Of a DNA stretch of 64,000 bases, positions 13,301 through 26,439 are shown one piece after another (positions within the stretch are counted from its first letter, which is position 1; each line of letters starts with the position of its first letter). Both the position numbers and the translations under genes were made by a program. The stretch comes from Ectocarpus siliculosus (Eukaryota > Sar > Phaeophyceae > Ectocarpales > Ectocarpaceae). The notes below the pieces were generated by a model. The model did no database searches. It was given only the letters and a program-made list of their open reading frames with translations, and had not been told where the DNA came from. The DNA is taken from contig FN649742.1 in NCBI GenBank assembly GCA_000310025.1, positions 590,241 to 654,240 on the forward strand, read 5' to 3'.

Positions 13301-16300
13301 TTCTCGAGGTTAGCCGTCGTTCAGATGCCACCAGAGTGCCTTATTTGGCGAGCGTCAGGCGAGAATGGCCTTGTCTATGCTGGTCGGATGCTCAAGTTCA
13401 AAGGATGTTGCTGATTCTGCTGGCTCCGTACTCGGCACCACCTGTAGCGCTGCTTGCTGGGACCTACCTCTGGTCCTCTCGCAAACACTAGACTACCGGG
13501 CACGATGTTCAACACGATACACAGTGCTGTGTGCGCTCGCACTTGCTCTCAACCACGTATTTACCCATGACTACCACTCCATGTCAGTGTCCAGCGCAAA
13601 CACTGCACTGTGGAAGTGAAGAAAGCTGCAGAAAAGGGCGAGAAGGGCACAGTCACCCTCGTTGGAGGTAGGGGCGAAGTACTGCACAACGGGAGGCGAG
13701 TGCGCAAACAAGAACAGGTGAGTGGGTGCCGAAGAGTAATTCTCACCAGCAATACTGCGTTTTTAGCGTCGTCGCTCTGTTTCGAAGAACGTTACCCGCT
13801 CACGGTTTGCACTTCGATCGGCCTGTTTTTACTGCGCCTTGCCTCCTGGCTAAGTACGCCCTTTCCTGCTGGTACGACGGAGCTGAGCCCTTCTCAAACG
13901 CCCATCTACGCCAACAGGTGACTATGATAAATCGTTTTTTCTCACCGTATTGACCAACTGTCCACCGTAGGTCGTTCTGGCGCTGTACGATCGAGTCGCC
14001 ATCGGAGGCGAGCTTCTCCTCTTCAAGTGGAAAGCGCTCGAGACGCCGAAGGCGGGCCCTCCTCCCACCGCCGAAGAAGCCGTGATGGAGTTTAAGAAAG
14101 CCATGCAGGTACGATGCCGAGAAGAATGTTCTTGTTAGTACCTTGCAAGACTCCTTTGAGCGTCACGTATGTGTGGGCAGCTTGCTGCTGAGTCGTGTAC
14201 ACCTATAGTAGCGGAAATAACCGTGTCGAAGCAGGAAGAAGGATCAGGGCAGGTCGAGTGGTTCCATTGCTTTCTTTTGTCGTTCGTGCTTTGCACATTT
14301 ATTCAGCAGCCTAGCTGGACCCATGCCGGGGGAGTCGAGACGGAAATCCAAAGTTGACATGGAGATCCTTGAAGTCGTTGATATTCAACTTGCCACGTCC
14401 TTTCACGCTCGCCTACAGTATGCCAACACTGCAGAAAAACGAAGCACCCGTCTAGTAAATACTTCAAAGTAGTACAATTACGGCTCCGACTTCTGTCAGT
14501 ATTTGGGAAACGCTATGTACCTCTCCCCCACCATTACTTTGGTTCATCGTCCTATTCCTGCTCTTACATTCGTCGCTTACCCTCTTGCAACGCCCACACC
14601 ATGACTTTTCTTTTTCCAGGCCCGAAGCGGGCGGCGTCGGTCCGCAGAGATGCATGCCATGGAGGAGCAGCTGAAAGATTTACAGGTAGACCAGATATGC
14701 GTGTTTGGCTGTCGTGGAGCGTGTGGCCTGCCAAGGCAACGGGAAGCATATCATGCCTGTTTGTCAATACCTGTCCCAAAATGACGTGCGTTCCTTTCTT
14801 TAACGCAGTCCTTTGAAGTCACGTCCACCAATACGCTTCGCCCTCGTCTGTGCCCAGCAAACAATTGACGTGATCTTGCGGTAAAACGGTTTTGGTAGGC
14901 AATTGCGCCAGACTTTCGAGATGTCAGAGTCCCCGGAAGGAAAATATACACCAAACTACAAAGTGACATCAAGATGCATCTGGGGTAATCGTAACTCTGA
15001 ACAGATTGGAACGTGGGCAAGGAGGACCGTGTACGCGCCGTAAGGTGTTCGCCTGCGTAATTTTTTCCACGTGTTTCATACATTCGATTGTGCTATCGAG
15101 ATTGTTACCAACCCTGGCTATAGGGTGTCGTTTGTGACCCTCTTCAGTCCACCACTACGGGACCGCAAGCCTCAATTGGTTGTCGACCTGACAAGCGTGA
15201 CAGATTGCCAAGGCCAAGGCAGAGGAAGAAGCCAAGAGTGTCACCAAGGAGAGGAAGGGAGAGGAAGAAAAAGAAACGTCTTTGCTGTTCAGCGCAGAGC
15301 CTCTCGACGACGAGCAGATCGCTTCGGTGAGAGATGGTATTGATACTTACCGGTGCGATATGGCCATCATGATGACTACATTCAGTATACCAGCCTGCGG
15401 GCGAAAGCATGTTCATTATTCGAAACCTTCTGTCGAGGTGCAAGACTTCACTGGTAAATACTTATTAGTAGCACTTATTTATAAGCAACGATAATGCCAT
15501 TTGCGGGTGAACATTTGTTCTCAACGGCGGATAGAGTTGTGGAGGCGGCGGCGAGGGTGAACGGAGGGAGCAGAAAGTGGATGGATGGCACGAATTTAGT
15601 TCGGCAGCGTGACGGCGCAGAGGACAAGAAATCGGCCACTTTCTTGGAGACAGGGTAGTGAGAGCACTGGTGCCAACGACATGTCTAAGACAACCTAGTA
15701 CATACCTGGCACGAAACAACCGCCGAAAAAACTGTTGATCCCTTACATACATGTGTCTGACTGCGTACCTCTCAAGATGGCATTCACGCACCATGCCGTG
15801 TTTTTCAAGCAATAGTCCATTGGCTTCTGTGGCATGCAATGGCCCACAGAGTACGCACTGCTACTTGTTACGATTGTCGCCATTTTTGTCAGTGCTTGTT
15901 TTCGTCGTGACAAGTGTTGGAAGGCTTGCATATGTGGCCGTTGCTTGATTTAATGTAGGTGATTCGATCGGCGGAAGACGAGGTCCAAATGCTCTTGCCC
16001 CACGTGAAAGAGGCGGAGCAGTTCATGCAGCTCTTCGGACGGGACTACCTGACGTTCGACGTCAGCCTGCAGCGCTCACAGGTGCAGTGTCAGTGTTCTA
16101 CAAGCACCATCCTACCAGGTATCGATACCTGTCGAGGTACACGATAGGTTTTGTACGATGGGTTCAGGACTTGGCGGGTGGGCGTCTGCGCCCCCTGCCC
16201 ATTGAGTCGTCAGAACGCTTGTGAATTCGATCGTACTATGGTATCCAAACACGTACTCGTTGTACATGGCTGTCGAAAATGAACTCATCTAGCCCCGCCA

Positions 16301-19300
16301 ACATCAATTCACCCACCTTTCGCGGCGTGCTCACTTAACTCCCTTCATGCCTGCTGTGGTTGATTCCGTCACTGATTCTGGTTGTGATCTCTCTCCCTCT
16401 CCTTAGGGGGATACATTCGAGGTAGCCGCAAGCGTGCAGGTGAGGAACGAGCGAACGGGGCAGGGCTGCTACCTGTCATCCTTCGAGTTCCTGGAGCAAC
16501 ACTCGATATTCAAAGACGAGGTACGGCCGCTCTTCGCTACAACGGACATAGTTGAGAAACAGCACAGCGATATGTCGACACCCTCCTGTACGTCTAGTGA
16601 TGCTGAATCTGGCAATAGACCAAATCAACAGCAGTTTATGGTGTAGTTGAAGCGCACCGATTATGCTTGCGAGGGGTGCTTATTGCGTTCTACAGAACGA
16701 TGCAGGATGACCGCGTCACCGATCTGGTGGCTCTAGCAGAGAGTGCATCACGTACCAAAAGAGCGTCTTCTCAAAAAGAAAACAACGTTGATTGACACCT
16801 GTGGGAATCTCCAGGTTGCCCAACTCCAAGCGGCTCTGGACAACGGACGAGAGTACATGGTCTCGGAGGAGCACGACCCTTGCCTGTTGCTCTTGCAGGG
16901 CACACACCAACTGGGAGCGGCCACCCTTTTCACGGAACCCATCGTCTACATGATGGCGACGGAGGTGGGGGGTATTCACCTTGAATTATAGTTATCGCTT
17001 CAACCCTGCAAGAAGAATCGAGAGGGCACAGGTCGACGCCGATCATATTTTTTCCTCTATCACGATGTATTGTAGGTTGGCGCGTATGCCCTGGAGGCAA
17101 TGGGAAAATGCACTTAAAACGAGCGGCTCAAGGAGTACACAGAAAGATGTAACACCTCATCGCTTCCTCCTCGAGTGCTCTTCCTCACACCGCCTACAAT
17201 GCCCCACCCCGACCGATAGGACGAAGAGCGGTTTTCGGTTATAAAAAACGTTCGGGCACCATACGGCGAAGTTGGCAAACTGGAGAGCTCGTGGTACCCC
17301 CTGGTGCTGGATGCGGACGGAAGAACCGTCGACCCTGAGGCGGACGACGGCTGCGATGTCGATCTCCCGGAGATCGATTCGCCCAAGGTGCGATAGATTT
17401 GGGAATAGTGCCATCGTGAACCATGCCGCACACTACTACCACACAACGATCTCGTTTATCACGCGCGGGGCTCTCTCCTTCCCTGGTACTATAGGGATAC
17501 AAGAGAAACACACAGGCCTTTTTGTGGTAACGTCTCCCCCGCCGCTGTTCTCCGATACAGTGCTCTTCGAAGACCTTCAGACGTATCCATCTCGCCGCGT
17601 TCCGATCCTTGATCGAAGGTTTGTTCAGAAGAAGGGTGTAGAAGTCCAGTGACGGATGAGAGACACAACTGTGCTGCTGTGGTAACCCTCCGCCTTCCCG
17701 GCTCTGTGTCTCATGGTCGTCATCCTCAGGACCTGATTGGACTGCCTTGGGCATACCGCTTCGACATAAAGGCCGGGTACAACCTACCGCTCACGTGTGC
17801 TTCGGCGTACTGTCAGTACGACCTTTTGGGTGAAACATTCACAACTGAAACTGTTCAGCCAGACCCGGCGTCAAATTCACCGGCACTCAACTACTCCTTT
17901 GTGCACAGGGTGGACAAGGTGCGTGTGAAGTTGCTCGAGTTTCGTGAATTCGCGTTTGGACACACTTTTCCCCCAAGCAATTGGATGCATCTAGCAGCGG
18001 TTGCGAACCTCGACAAACGAGACTGAGGACGCCGAAGTCGAGCAACGCACGGTCCGAGAGCTGTCGATGGGGAAATCACGAAGGCACCGATTTTGGTACT
18101 CGCCCCGTCACAAAAGTGTGTAAACCGAGCTGGGGACACGATCGAACCTCTGTGCGATACCGTACAACGCGTATGACGATGTACGACGCTGGATTAAGGT
18201 ATTCGCCGCAAAACATGCCTCATATACAAGTTTTGCAGAACGTAAGGAGTCTCGACTACAAGCGGATTGTGCGGTATGAGTGTTGATGTGTTGGGTGTTG
18301 ATGCTACACCACACGGACGCCATTCGCAAGGCGACCACAGGGGGGGGCACGTGATAATCCATCAGCTACATGGATGCATGCATGATACATGATATTGCCA
18401 TCGACCCTAGAACAAGCCCAAACACCGCCTGCTGACTACAGTATCACCAACCGCCGTCGTGGATACGTTGTCTGATACCCAGTCGATAATTTCTGCGCCT
18501 GATGATCGATCTACCCCTCCCCTCGAGGCCCTAGCCCACTACTCCATCGTCGCAAAATACGTATCGCCACGACAAGCAGGTTACCCCAGAGGTCGTTGAC
18601 CAGTTGTCCAAGCCGCTCAACGTGTACTTGTACGTCGGTCCTCACGTCGAACCGGAGAAGCCCGAGGTGGGGACCGCGCGCGACAGACAAGTACACCCCT
18701 CTCCCCCCCCAGGAAAAACAAACAAAATACCTGCTTGAAAACATGTTGGTGCTTCCGATCCCAATCGTCTTCGTTGATCCGGTGGCGAGGTCTTAAGTCA
18801 ACCATAGATAGATACATTTCGTGGGGTGAGACTGCAAGGGTTAACCGCCAGCAACCAACCTCACTCATCTCTTCGGCCCGCTTCTACCCACCCCGCAGGA
18901 CACCATCACCACGAAAAATCCGGGTTTGTCGGCTAGATTCGAGTCCCTGTGCCGTCCGAGCACGCCCGTTCCTACGGCATCGCCCGCTGGCCGTGGCGGT
19001 GGCGGCAGAGGAGACCCCGCCAACAGAGGCGTTTCGCCTACACAACACCGGGGCAGCGGGGGGATTATTGAAGGGGCAGATCTCGGTGCACCGTCGTCTT
19101 GGGGTTTCGCGGCTGCAGACTTTGCTGGTTCTGGTGCCGAGTCGGGGGGAGACGTTGTCGCAGCTGAGGGAGGGGGGGGCGGGGCGGCGACGGCAATGAC
19201 GTCGGAGGTAGCCAAATTGACGGAAGAGAACGCCTCGCTCAAGAAAGAACTGCTCAGAGCTCGAGCAGAGATTAAGAGATTAACCAAAGAAGCCCGCGGC

Positions 19301-19615
19301 GGCAACGCCGGGGCACAGGCACCCGGCGGCAGTGGCAGCATCGGTGGAGGGGGAGGGGTCGCCACCAGTGCGAGCACGGGGACGTTGGAGGATGGCAGAC
19401 AAAAGGACGTAGACGGAGTGAACGCTTCACAGGTTGACGGGGGTGGGAGAAAAGGGAGGAAATCACGTACCCCTCGAGAATCAAGGAGTCGGAGGAAAAT
19501 CAATGACGCCATCGACACAGCTAGGGTCACAGATGCAGTTGTGGAAGCTACAGTCGGGGGTGGGTTGGCAGATCCCTTGAGACCAGACTCAGGGCGTTCT
19601 ACCGAGGTTGGGTAG
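7344..19615 (+). CDS. kinesin-3-type motor protein with FHA domain, 23-24 exons
   Basis: This is a plus-end-type microtubule motor built like kinesin-3 (KIF1/KIF13/KIF28). Exons: 7344-7442, 7717-7854, 8255-8389, 8730-8849, 9192-9377, 9772-9933, 10213-10323, 10614-10741, 11176-11344, 11643-11969, 12457-12602, 12964-13110, 13588-13717, 13971-14108, 14620-14685, 15204-15326, 15959-16081, 16407-16520, 16706-16726 (doubtful microexon), 16815-16964, 17220-17387, 17730-17918, 18580-18666, 18899-19615. All phases agree; the product is 1297 residues. The motor domain (1-390) shows VAVRCRPF, the P-loop AYGLSGSGKT (102-111), switch I NHQSTRGH (228-235), switch II DLAGTEPAGD (262-271) and INLSLSE, and ends at TFATLGFAKN. 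Coiled-coil and Glu/Pro-rich segments follow, then an FHA domain (about 574-690, with PHLVNVDEDP and RKHC), and a C2-like region near 970-1050. The tail is Gly-rich with a short coiled coil. Introns 1 and 11 use GC donors. The KIF28-like subgroup is my best guess. Confidence 0.88.
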
Positions 19616-22600
19616 AATGGGTGATGCAACCACAAATGTAACGATGCAAAATAAACTGTTCCGTTGTGAGTACGGAGTATTCCTCACCCTGTATTTTCTG
19701 TGTTAGGCTGAGCGGAACGCCTTGCTATACCCTCACATGTTCCATAGCGATGATCGGCCAGTACCGTAGTACGTTTGTCAACCGTCTCCATCTGTACCTG
19801 AAATTCAGGTAGAGTTGCAATGGACATTTCCTCACTCTAGATGAAACGTCATGCCGTGCTCCGCCATTTCGCTAAACTCGAACTCACCCACCCTTGATGG
19901 AAGCACCGCGCACTGTTTTGTTTCTTGGCGGACAGCTTGAGGCACTTGTTCACACTGAAAAACGCCGAACCCAGGCCTTGCACTAGAAAAAACTCTTAAC
20001 ATGATAATTGTGTGGATGCTTTAGGTTAACAGCTTAACGGCGTCGTGTCCACAACAGCTGAAACAAGGTGGTGCCGCGACAAGGGCGACGTTCGCGTGGT
20101 TTTCGACGATAACCCCACCGACGACAGCCAGTAGAGTGGGGAGCTCTAAAGAAGCAACACGGCCGCTAGTGAATAGCACAACCGACTGCTCACAACAGAG
20201 CAAGTATGACCCGCAAATACTCAACTGAAATGTGATTCCTTTGATTGATGAAGATAAGACCCATGGGTTTGATCCCAATCCCAATCACCAAAACGACCTT
20301 TACGTTCCGGAAAACATGAAGCTGTCTATGGCAGCACCATTTCCCCGGCATGATCTAATGATGCCCCCCCTCCTGTAGTATGCGTAGTACTGAAAATGTC
20401 AGCGAGCCTTGTGCACCCAACCCGCAACTATACCATCGAATATACCCAGTCCCGCAACTGGTGCCATGCGTACCTCAACACGTGCTACTATACTTGCAAC
20501 CCGGAACCAGCCGCTCTGGGCTATTCCTGCATGTTTGGGTTGGTTCCTGTTGTACGAAATTCGGAAATCAGTGATGAAATCATGCAACACCCCCACCCAC
20601 AGGAATGGGTACAAAAGTGTTCACGAAAAAAAAAAAAAAAAACAGACCCGCGGACGTGCCACAGTTGCAGCACCCAAGGTAGCATAACTTCGAAAAAAGA
20701 GTGGGTTGGCTGGGAAGCCCTTTGCCGCAGCACCAGTTCCTCGGCAATTCAACAGGGCTCTCCCTCGGTCTCGCTTCCTTTAGTCCACGAGTACGAGCCA
20801 CATGACTCTCGATGTACATTATCGCAACCCTATCCTATGACTTTACAAGAACCGCGCCCAATACCTCCTGCTAAAGCCGAGCCGACGTGGCTGTTTATCG
20901 ATACAATTAGTAACCCCCACCGCCCCGATCCCCATACGTATCTAGACTCCTACCTTTTGATCCGATACAAAGTTAGAAGAAAGAAAATAACGGCTACGAC
21001 CGCCACATGGATCAAATAAGGTGCCGACGACCGATGTATTGCTTGTCTCAGACATCCGCATGGACATCAACATCTACCTTGTTATTTAGCACTGGCATCG
21101 TTAAATACTACGCGTATGCACTACTGAAATGGGTCATGCGACGGTGACCTGAAATAGAGCTGTAGTTGGCCTCAACTCTGTCGCTATTACACGGCAACAG
21201 AGAGAGGCCTAAGCTAAGCTAAGCTTGCAACAACCAGCAAAGTTGGCACCATGGCATCGGCCTTGCTCGCTCTTGGCACCAAAGCAGCAACAGGCGAGGG
21301 GCACGTCCTGGGTTCAAGGCCTGAAAATCGACGGGTGATACAAGTCGCGGGTTGTTGGTGTGGACAATTTGTTAGCCGGGACATTTTCGGCATTCAAACT
21401 TTCACGATGAATGGGTTGTATCAAACTTGATGAAATAGAGGTATGCTTGACAACAGACGCGAAGGAACTATTTAGTTTAGCTGCCCTTGGAGAGATCTTG
21501 CGGACACTTGGTGAATTTTGCTCCAACGACTCAAATCAAACCCCGACTTCGGCAAAACAGATAAACGATCCGCAGACACCTCCCATGCCAGCTACAAAAT
21601 TTCTCGAAGGCCAAACAGGTGAATCGAAGCCGTTCGCGGAGAAGAAAATTGCCCAAACGGTCGACAAGGCAAGATTCTCGCACGTACGACTTTTCCCCGA
21701 AAAGAACCGGCATTATGTTGGTACAGACCGCCATCCCAACTTGGCGATATCATGCGCGAAACAGATTTGTTTGTTTCCAAGCGTGCGAACGCGACACCAT
21801 ATGTACCAACCGTAAGCGTAAGGTGTGTGGTACATTTTGGTGTTCGCACGGGAGTATTGTAGATGAAATCTTCATCAAGCTACTTCCGCGTCACGGCACG
21901 CGCCCATACACACCAATCCCTGACGTCTTTACTCCGCCAGAGAGGGCCATCCTTTCACCAGGACGGGATAGTAGACAATTCCTCCCGGCCCTGCAGGAGA
22001 ATGTCCCCATCTAATGAACCGGTTGCCTTCTCAACCACAACGTCGAAAAACAAAAAGCCCAACAATTGAAAACCCCGTCTTTTATAGCACAAACGGTACG
22101 GCGGCACCATGACTCACCCCGATTGTCTCGAAGCGAGTGCCCGTCGGACCCACCCACTTCCAACACGCCACGCTGCGCTTCCCTGCGAGGCTCTTGTAAC
22201 ACCTCCTGATCCTCTCGTCGTGCTCCACTTCCCTCTCCACCTGGACGGGATCCATCAAGTCAGCGAAAGATGTCAAGGATGTTGTACAGCATAGCCCCAA
22301 AGCACCAAGTGGCGGGCCGGCTTTGGTAGACACATGCATACACTGACACTCACTGACGGTGACGGCGACGGTGACGGCGACGCTATCCACACGAGGAGCA
22401 GTCGTGCCATGTCCATCTGTATTCTGTATTCCGCACATGCAGAGGAATCATACCGACCGCATACCTACTGGGTGCGGCTACGGAGCACAGGACCAAACCA
22501 AAAGGGTCAAAGAGTGGCTGATTCGCAGTTGGCGGCGCGCTTTGGAACGGTGGCCCCAGCAACTAGGACCAGGAACTTTAGCAATGCTTGTACTTCGCGT

Positions 22601-22850
22601 CGTGAAACAAGAAACATTTGTTTAAAACAAAAAACGAAAGCACAACACAAACCGCAGCAACCTTCTCGAAACCGTGTGGCGAGGGAAAGGTCCACAGCAA
22701 CCAAAAGTATGCACATCGCACTACGCTTCTCAGAAAGTCACATACAAGTACGAGGCTCCGGCCTCTGTTGTAAAACTACCCCGAGTCCTCCATAGCATCC
22801 ACAAGAGATCGGGGATTGCAATACGTTCAGCGGTGCGACTCTGCTCTCAC
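19616..22850. other. intergenic region after the kinesin gene
   Basis: No supported gene. There is an A-run at 20627-20642 and a GACGGT/GACGGC hexamer run around 22356-22383. Open frames of up to about 200 codons (20396-21019 plus, 21411-21815 plus) have no recognisable motifs, lower GC than real exons here, and no codon-level coherence. A short minus-strand stretch near 22270-22330 reads a little like part of a kinase domain, but it breaks at a stop codon. Minus-strand exons further right may extend into the right part of this region. Confidence 0.4.
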
Positions 22851-23429
22851 CAAAGGCCAGAGGCCGGCTATGTGCCGCTGAATGGTGGCCCGGTTTTTTG
22901 CTACCCTTTGCCTTGTCCAATCGGTCACGGAGGATTGGATGTGCGACACCTGGAAGGAAAGGAAACGATACAAGTAAATCATCAAACGAGACGAAAATAT
23001 GGGCCACGTCGGAGGTCCAATGCTGAGCGCGAAGAGTGAAACAGCAGAGACTTCGTCAAGTGCACAGATGGCGTACCTCAACTTGGTCTCTTAGCACGTA
23101 GCATCAGTCGTTTTTGCAGCTGGCCAACACCATGAGCGACAAGAACTATACGCCCCTGCTTATCCCAAGCCACCTTAAAAAGGCACGTGGGGTGCTTTGC
23201 TCCATTGCAGCCTCTCGGAACACACGGCTGTGCCTGAAACAGGACAAACCGTTGCACTGACCAAGGTATGTATGAAAAATATAATGGATAGATACTTCTG
23301 TTGCACACAAGAACGATAATAGTATCGCATCGCATCGCGAGATGGCGAGATTTCCACCTGCATAGGGGAAGAGTCCTTGCTCGCGTGGTCCAGCAGAGTC
23401 TGGTAGCACAAGTCGCGAATGGTGCACAC
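22851..23429 (-). CDS. unidentified gene, three candidate internal exons
   Basis: Three minus-strand exons have clean borders and equal phase (0/0): 23429-23358, 23233-23174 and 22949-22851. Their acceptors follow pyrimidine-rich tracts (for the last two, ctgtttcag and ccttccag), and donors are CAG/GTGG, AAG/GTGG and TTG/GTGA. The translation includes VCTIRDLCYQTLLDHASKD, a Cys-rich piece AQPCVPRGCNGAKHPTCLFK and a Gln/Arg-rich helix-like piece of 33 residues. I recognise no family. They may be 3' exons of the membrane-protein gene to the right, but the assembly gap at 23494 lies between them. The start, end and remaining exons are not determined. Confidence 0.3.
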
Positions 23430-23836
23430 CTAAATTAACACATGGTATTACATGCCATGCCATGCCACACGGGGGGGGGGGGGGGGGGGGGGANNNNNNN
23501 NNNNNNNNNNNNNNNNNNNNNNNNNNNNNNNNNNNNNNNNNNNNNNNNNNNNNNNNNNNNNNNNNNNNNNNNNNNNNNNNNNNNNNNNNNNNNCCGTTCC
23601 GGGGCCCAGGGTTTTTGAAAAAAATATAAGGGATAGAATTTTTTTTGCCCCAAAAAAACAAAAATATTTTCGCTTCCCCCCGGGAGGGGGGGAGTTTTCC
23701 CCCTGCATGGGGGAAGGTTCTTTGCTGGGGGGTCCCCCAGGTTTTTGGTACCAAAAGTGGGAAAGGGGCCCCCCAAAAATTACCCCGGGGTTTCCCCCCC
23801 CCCCCCCCCCCCCCGGGGGGGGGGGGGGGGGGGGGG
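23265..23836. repeat. sequence duplicated across an assembly gap (probable artefact)
   Basis: Bases about 23594-23780 repeat about 23265-23440 in the same orientation, but with inflated homopolymers. On the left one reads tatgaaaaatataatggata, then cctgcataggggaagagtcc. On the right one reads ttgaaaaaaatataagggat, then cctgcatgggggaaggttct, in the same order and spacing. A 22-base G run (23471-23492) precedes the gap, and a run of about 21 C joined directly to about 22 G (23794-23836) ends the right copy. This looks like low-quality read ends assembled as new sequence rather than a biological duplication. One candidate exon (23358-23429) lies in the left copy. Confidence 0.75.
23494..23593. 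other. assembly gap, 100 N
   Basis: Exactly 100 N characters, the usual placeholder for a gap of unknown size. The flanks are homopolymer runs. Confidence 0.99.
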
Positions 23837-24010
23837 CACACTCGAGATAAGGGCAGGATGAACCAACACTACTGCTGTCTTAGGCCTGCATCTTCATCTT
23901 AGGCCTGCATACAGCTTCATCAAGGGCCAAAGAATCTTAGCCTCCACGGACGTCAGTCTGTCGCAACAGTAGTGGTTGAAAAACGGCGGCCAGCGACATC
24001 CAAATAGCTC

Positions 24011-25687
24011 TCAACGCCGTACAGCGCTTGCCGAACTTAGGGCCTCGATCATACACGAGATATCCCACGAGAGAAGCAGCGTTCCGGAGAAGAGTAAAGC
24101 ACAGTGGAACGACACGAGTGGGCCAAACAAGACAACACAAGCTGACTGAAACACCAAGATACAGCTGCCGAATAAACCTTTACGGCGAAGAGCAACTACA
24201 AGGTCAACGTTAGTTATCGTTTCACGCCTTGCGTAGCTTCGTACCTGTACGTGCCTGTAGTAGCTGTTGCGTCTCCGCAGGTCCAGACACACTGCCCCCA
24301 CCACCAAACAGTACATCGCCAGACAATACTGAGGGGAACGGGAGGAGCGGGCGAGGGACGACAAGCGGGTTGAGTTGATTTAGGCGAACGATCCGTCCCG
24401 TAATCCACGACCAACGGAGAGGAGCACACGCCAAGCTTCTATGCGGTACTGGGCAGCCATCGTGTCTGCTGCAGACAGCGTGCACAGTCCGTGTTCAAAC
24501 GTTCAAACGCCTTTACTCTTCGCGGAGCCCTACAATACTACTTATACTATACTATACTATACTTACAGAAGAATGGGATCAATTCCTTGGGTTGTAGAAT
24601 GGAATTGTCAATGGTCAAGGTTCCCCACGGAACGGTGACGTCATCTTTGGCTTTGGCTTCCGTCTCGGCACCACCGACTGCTGTGCCCTCTCTGCGTCGT
24701 CTGTTATCGTGCTATCATACGTGCCACTCTTTTCCTGTCATAATTTCGGCGTCTTGACCACATCAAAATACCAGGATTCACCTTTCAAGCCATGTTTCAT
24801 TGTACAAAATGGGAATCTGACGGGGGAAAAAAAGGCCGTTAAGTCATGCCAATACATGTGACATGGGTGTGACCCCCACAACCACCGAAGGCTAGGCTAG
24901 CAAGTCCAAGTCAGAGATGCAGCAGGCCAATATCACATACTCCGCATTAAGTGCTGACAAAAAAAGTTCACATTGCCGGGCACTGGTGATGTCGACACCA
25001 ACATGCGTAGGGGAGGTAAGACAAGGCAAAAGCAAAACAAAAAAATGGTCATTGAGAGTGCGCTGCTGCTGCCGCCTTCACCTGCCGCAGACATCGAATA
25101 GCGCTATTATATTATACCCTTCAAGCGACGAATGCTCACCTGCCAGTACGTCATAAACCAGCTTCCAGCGGCAAGACGCGCTTTGCATCGCCAACCCAGG
25201 GTCCTCATCACGGCGTCGTGCGCGCTTTCCGACAGACGAGCGACCCTCTCCATGCCGCTGCCCGCACAGCCCTCGGCGCCATCCTGCCCTCCCCCGAATA
25301 CTTGCGCAGGCTCTCCCTCTAGTTCGATCAGGCCGACTACGTTGCCCGGCGGCATTCCGGCCAAAAGAGAAAGCGGCCCCCTGCCATGCACAAACAAAAA
25401 CAACAAAATAGCTTGGTAGTGGTCCTTGTGCCTGTCCTCTCGCAGACTATCGCAGACACAACGAATCGGATCATGACATGATCATCTTCAGCTTCTTGGG
25501 CAACGACGAGCGCACCACTGTCATACAGCAGCACTGCGCGCATGCACGGGACCCGGGCGGTGCCGTGATGTAAAACACACAAACACAACACACCCAAGTA
25601 CATGGCAGCGCGGCTCTGTCGTCACCACCTTCTCGGCGACCCAAGCTGGTTCGGCAAAATCGCCGTAGAGCCGTCATGCCCGAGCGG

Positions 25688-25738
<51 letters not shown>

Positions 25739-25863
25739 GTTGCGCTGGCTCTCACCTGCTCTGTGCGGTGGCCGCATCCGTTAGCGTGATGAAGCTCCCG
25801 CGAGCAGATGCCCTAGGCATGATCAGACCCTTCCCTTTGCATAGCTCTTCCGCCGTCAGTGTT
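24011..25863 (-). CDS. unidentified membrane protein, 3' part (4 exons)
   Basis: Four minus-strand exons join in frame: 25863-25756, 25380-25140, 24328-24245 and 24145-24011 (stop). Acceptors are strong; the one before 24328 follows about 30 pyrimidine-rich bases. The first exon contains LTAEELCKGKGLIMPRASAR. The second contains GPLSLLAGMPPGNVVGLIEL and ends in GSWFMTYWQ. The third begins YCLAMYCLVVGAVCLDLRRR, a hydrophobic helix closed by arginines. The last carries a hydrophobic stretch of about 27 residues (SACVVLFGPLVSF onward), so at least two membrane spans are likely. The last exon can be read in a second frame (LLRNAASLVGYLVYDRG) if the upstream splice differs, so the C-terminus is uncertain. 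I recognise no family. It is probably the 3' half of a gene whose earlier exons lie at 26704-28655. Confidence 0.42.
24543..24563. repeat. (CTATA)n pentanucleotide microsatellite
   Basis: About four copies of the pentamer tatac in a row within the third-to-second exon intron of the unidentified membrane gene. Confidence 0.8.
25688..25738. repeat. (CAT)17 trinucleotide microsatellite
   Basis: Seventeen uninterrupted CAT units. It lies 18 bases from the donor of the exon at 25756-25863, inside the intron on the minus strand, so it is not translated in my model. Confidence 0.95.
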
Positions 25864-25973
25864 CTGGGAAACAAGCACCGCCCATAGGATAGGTTAGACA
25901 CAGTTACACCAGGGTTAGGTAGTTAACTTCTTACTTAGTTCTGTTCTCACAAAAACGACGCAGGAACACAACG

Positions 25974-25994
25974 AGGTAGGTAGGTAGGTAGGTA
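25974..25994. repeat. (AGGT)5 tetranucleotide microsatellite
   Basis: Five tandem AGGT units in non-coding sequence. Confidence 0.9.
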
Positions 25995-26439
25995 GCTCAA
26001 GTCGGGTCTCATAACAAAACCAGTGGCTGAGTGGGTTAGGGTGAGTACTGTTTGATGATCTTGATATAGTTGCTTCATGGATATCGTCATCATCGACCCA
26101 CAAGATAAACCGGAACGTTAACCAAGGCACGTGTTTGGGGGTGCGACGGATGTGTTTCGAAAGGCAGACATACATACGCATACCACACACAGCATTGAGA
26201 AGGTAGCCATTGCTTCGTCGTTCGTCGCTTATTTTCCGTCGTATGATTACATTCTTTGCGTGTTGCGTCTTTCGTGTGATTTCTTGTGCCTTCCTTTGGC
26301 TCTTCCCTTCTCTGTCTCTATCTCTGTCTCACCGGAGCGCTTCTACGACAGCTTTAGCCTCTTTCTCGGCTTCGGCAACTAGAACGCATGCCGCTCTGTC
26401 TTTCCTCAAGGTGTATGGCAGGTTACAGTGAAGGATACG

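Noticed and set aside
20396-21019. Plus-strand open frame of 207 codons
   Set aside because: Composition is irregular, it runs through an A-tract, has no splice structure or motif, and looks like chance openness in non-coding sequence.
21411-22014. Overlapping plus-strand open frames of about 130 codons
   Set aside because: They have lower GC than the true exons here and no recognisable domain; no good splice sites link them to anything.
22250-22340. Minus-strand piece resembling a kinase subdomain (FGAMLYNIL)
   Set aside because: Only about 15 residues match the idea, the frame stops right after it, and no catalytic loop or DFG motif is nearby.
23452-23850. Open frames crossing the N gap and the poly-C/poly-G runs
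   Set aside because: They are made of N and homopolymer runs, so they are artefacts of the gap.
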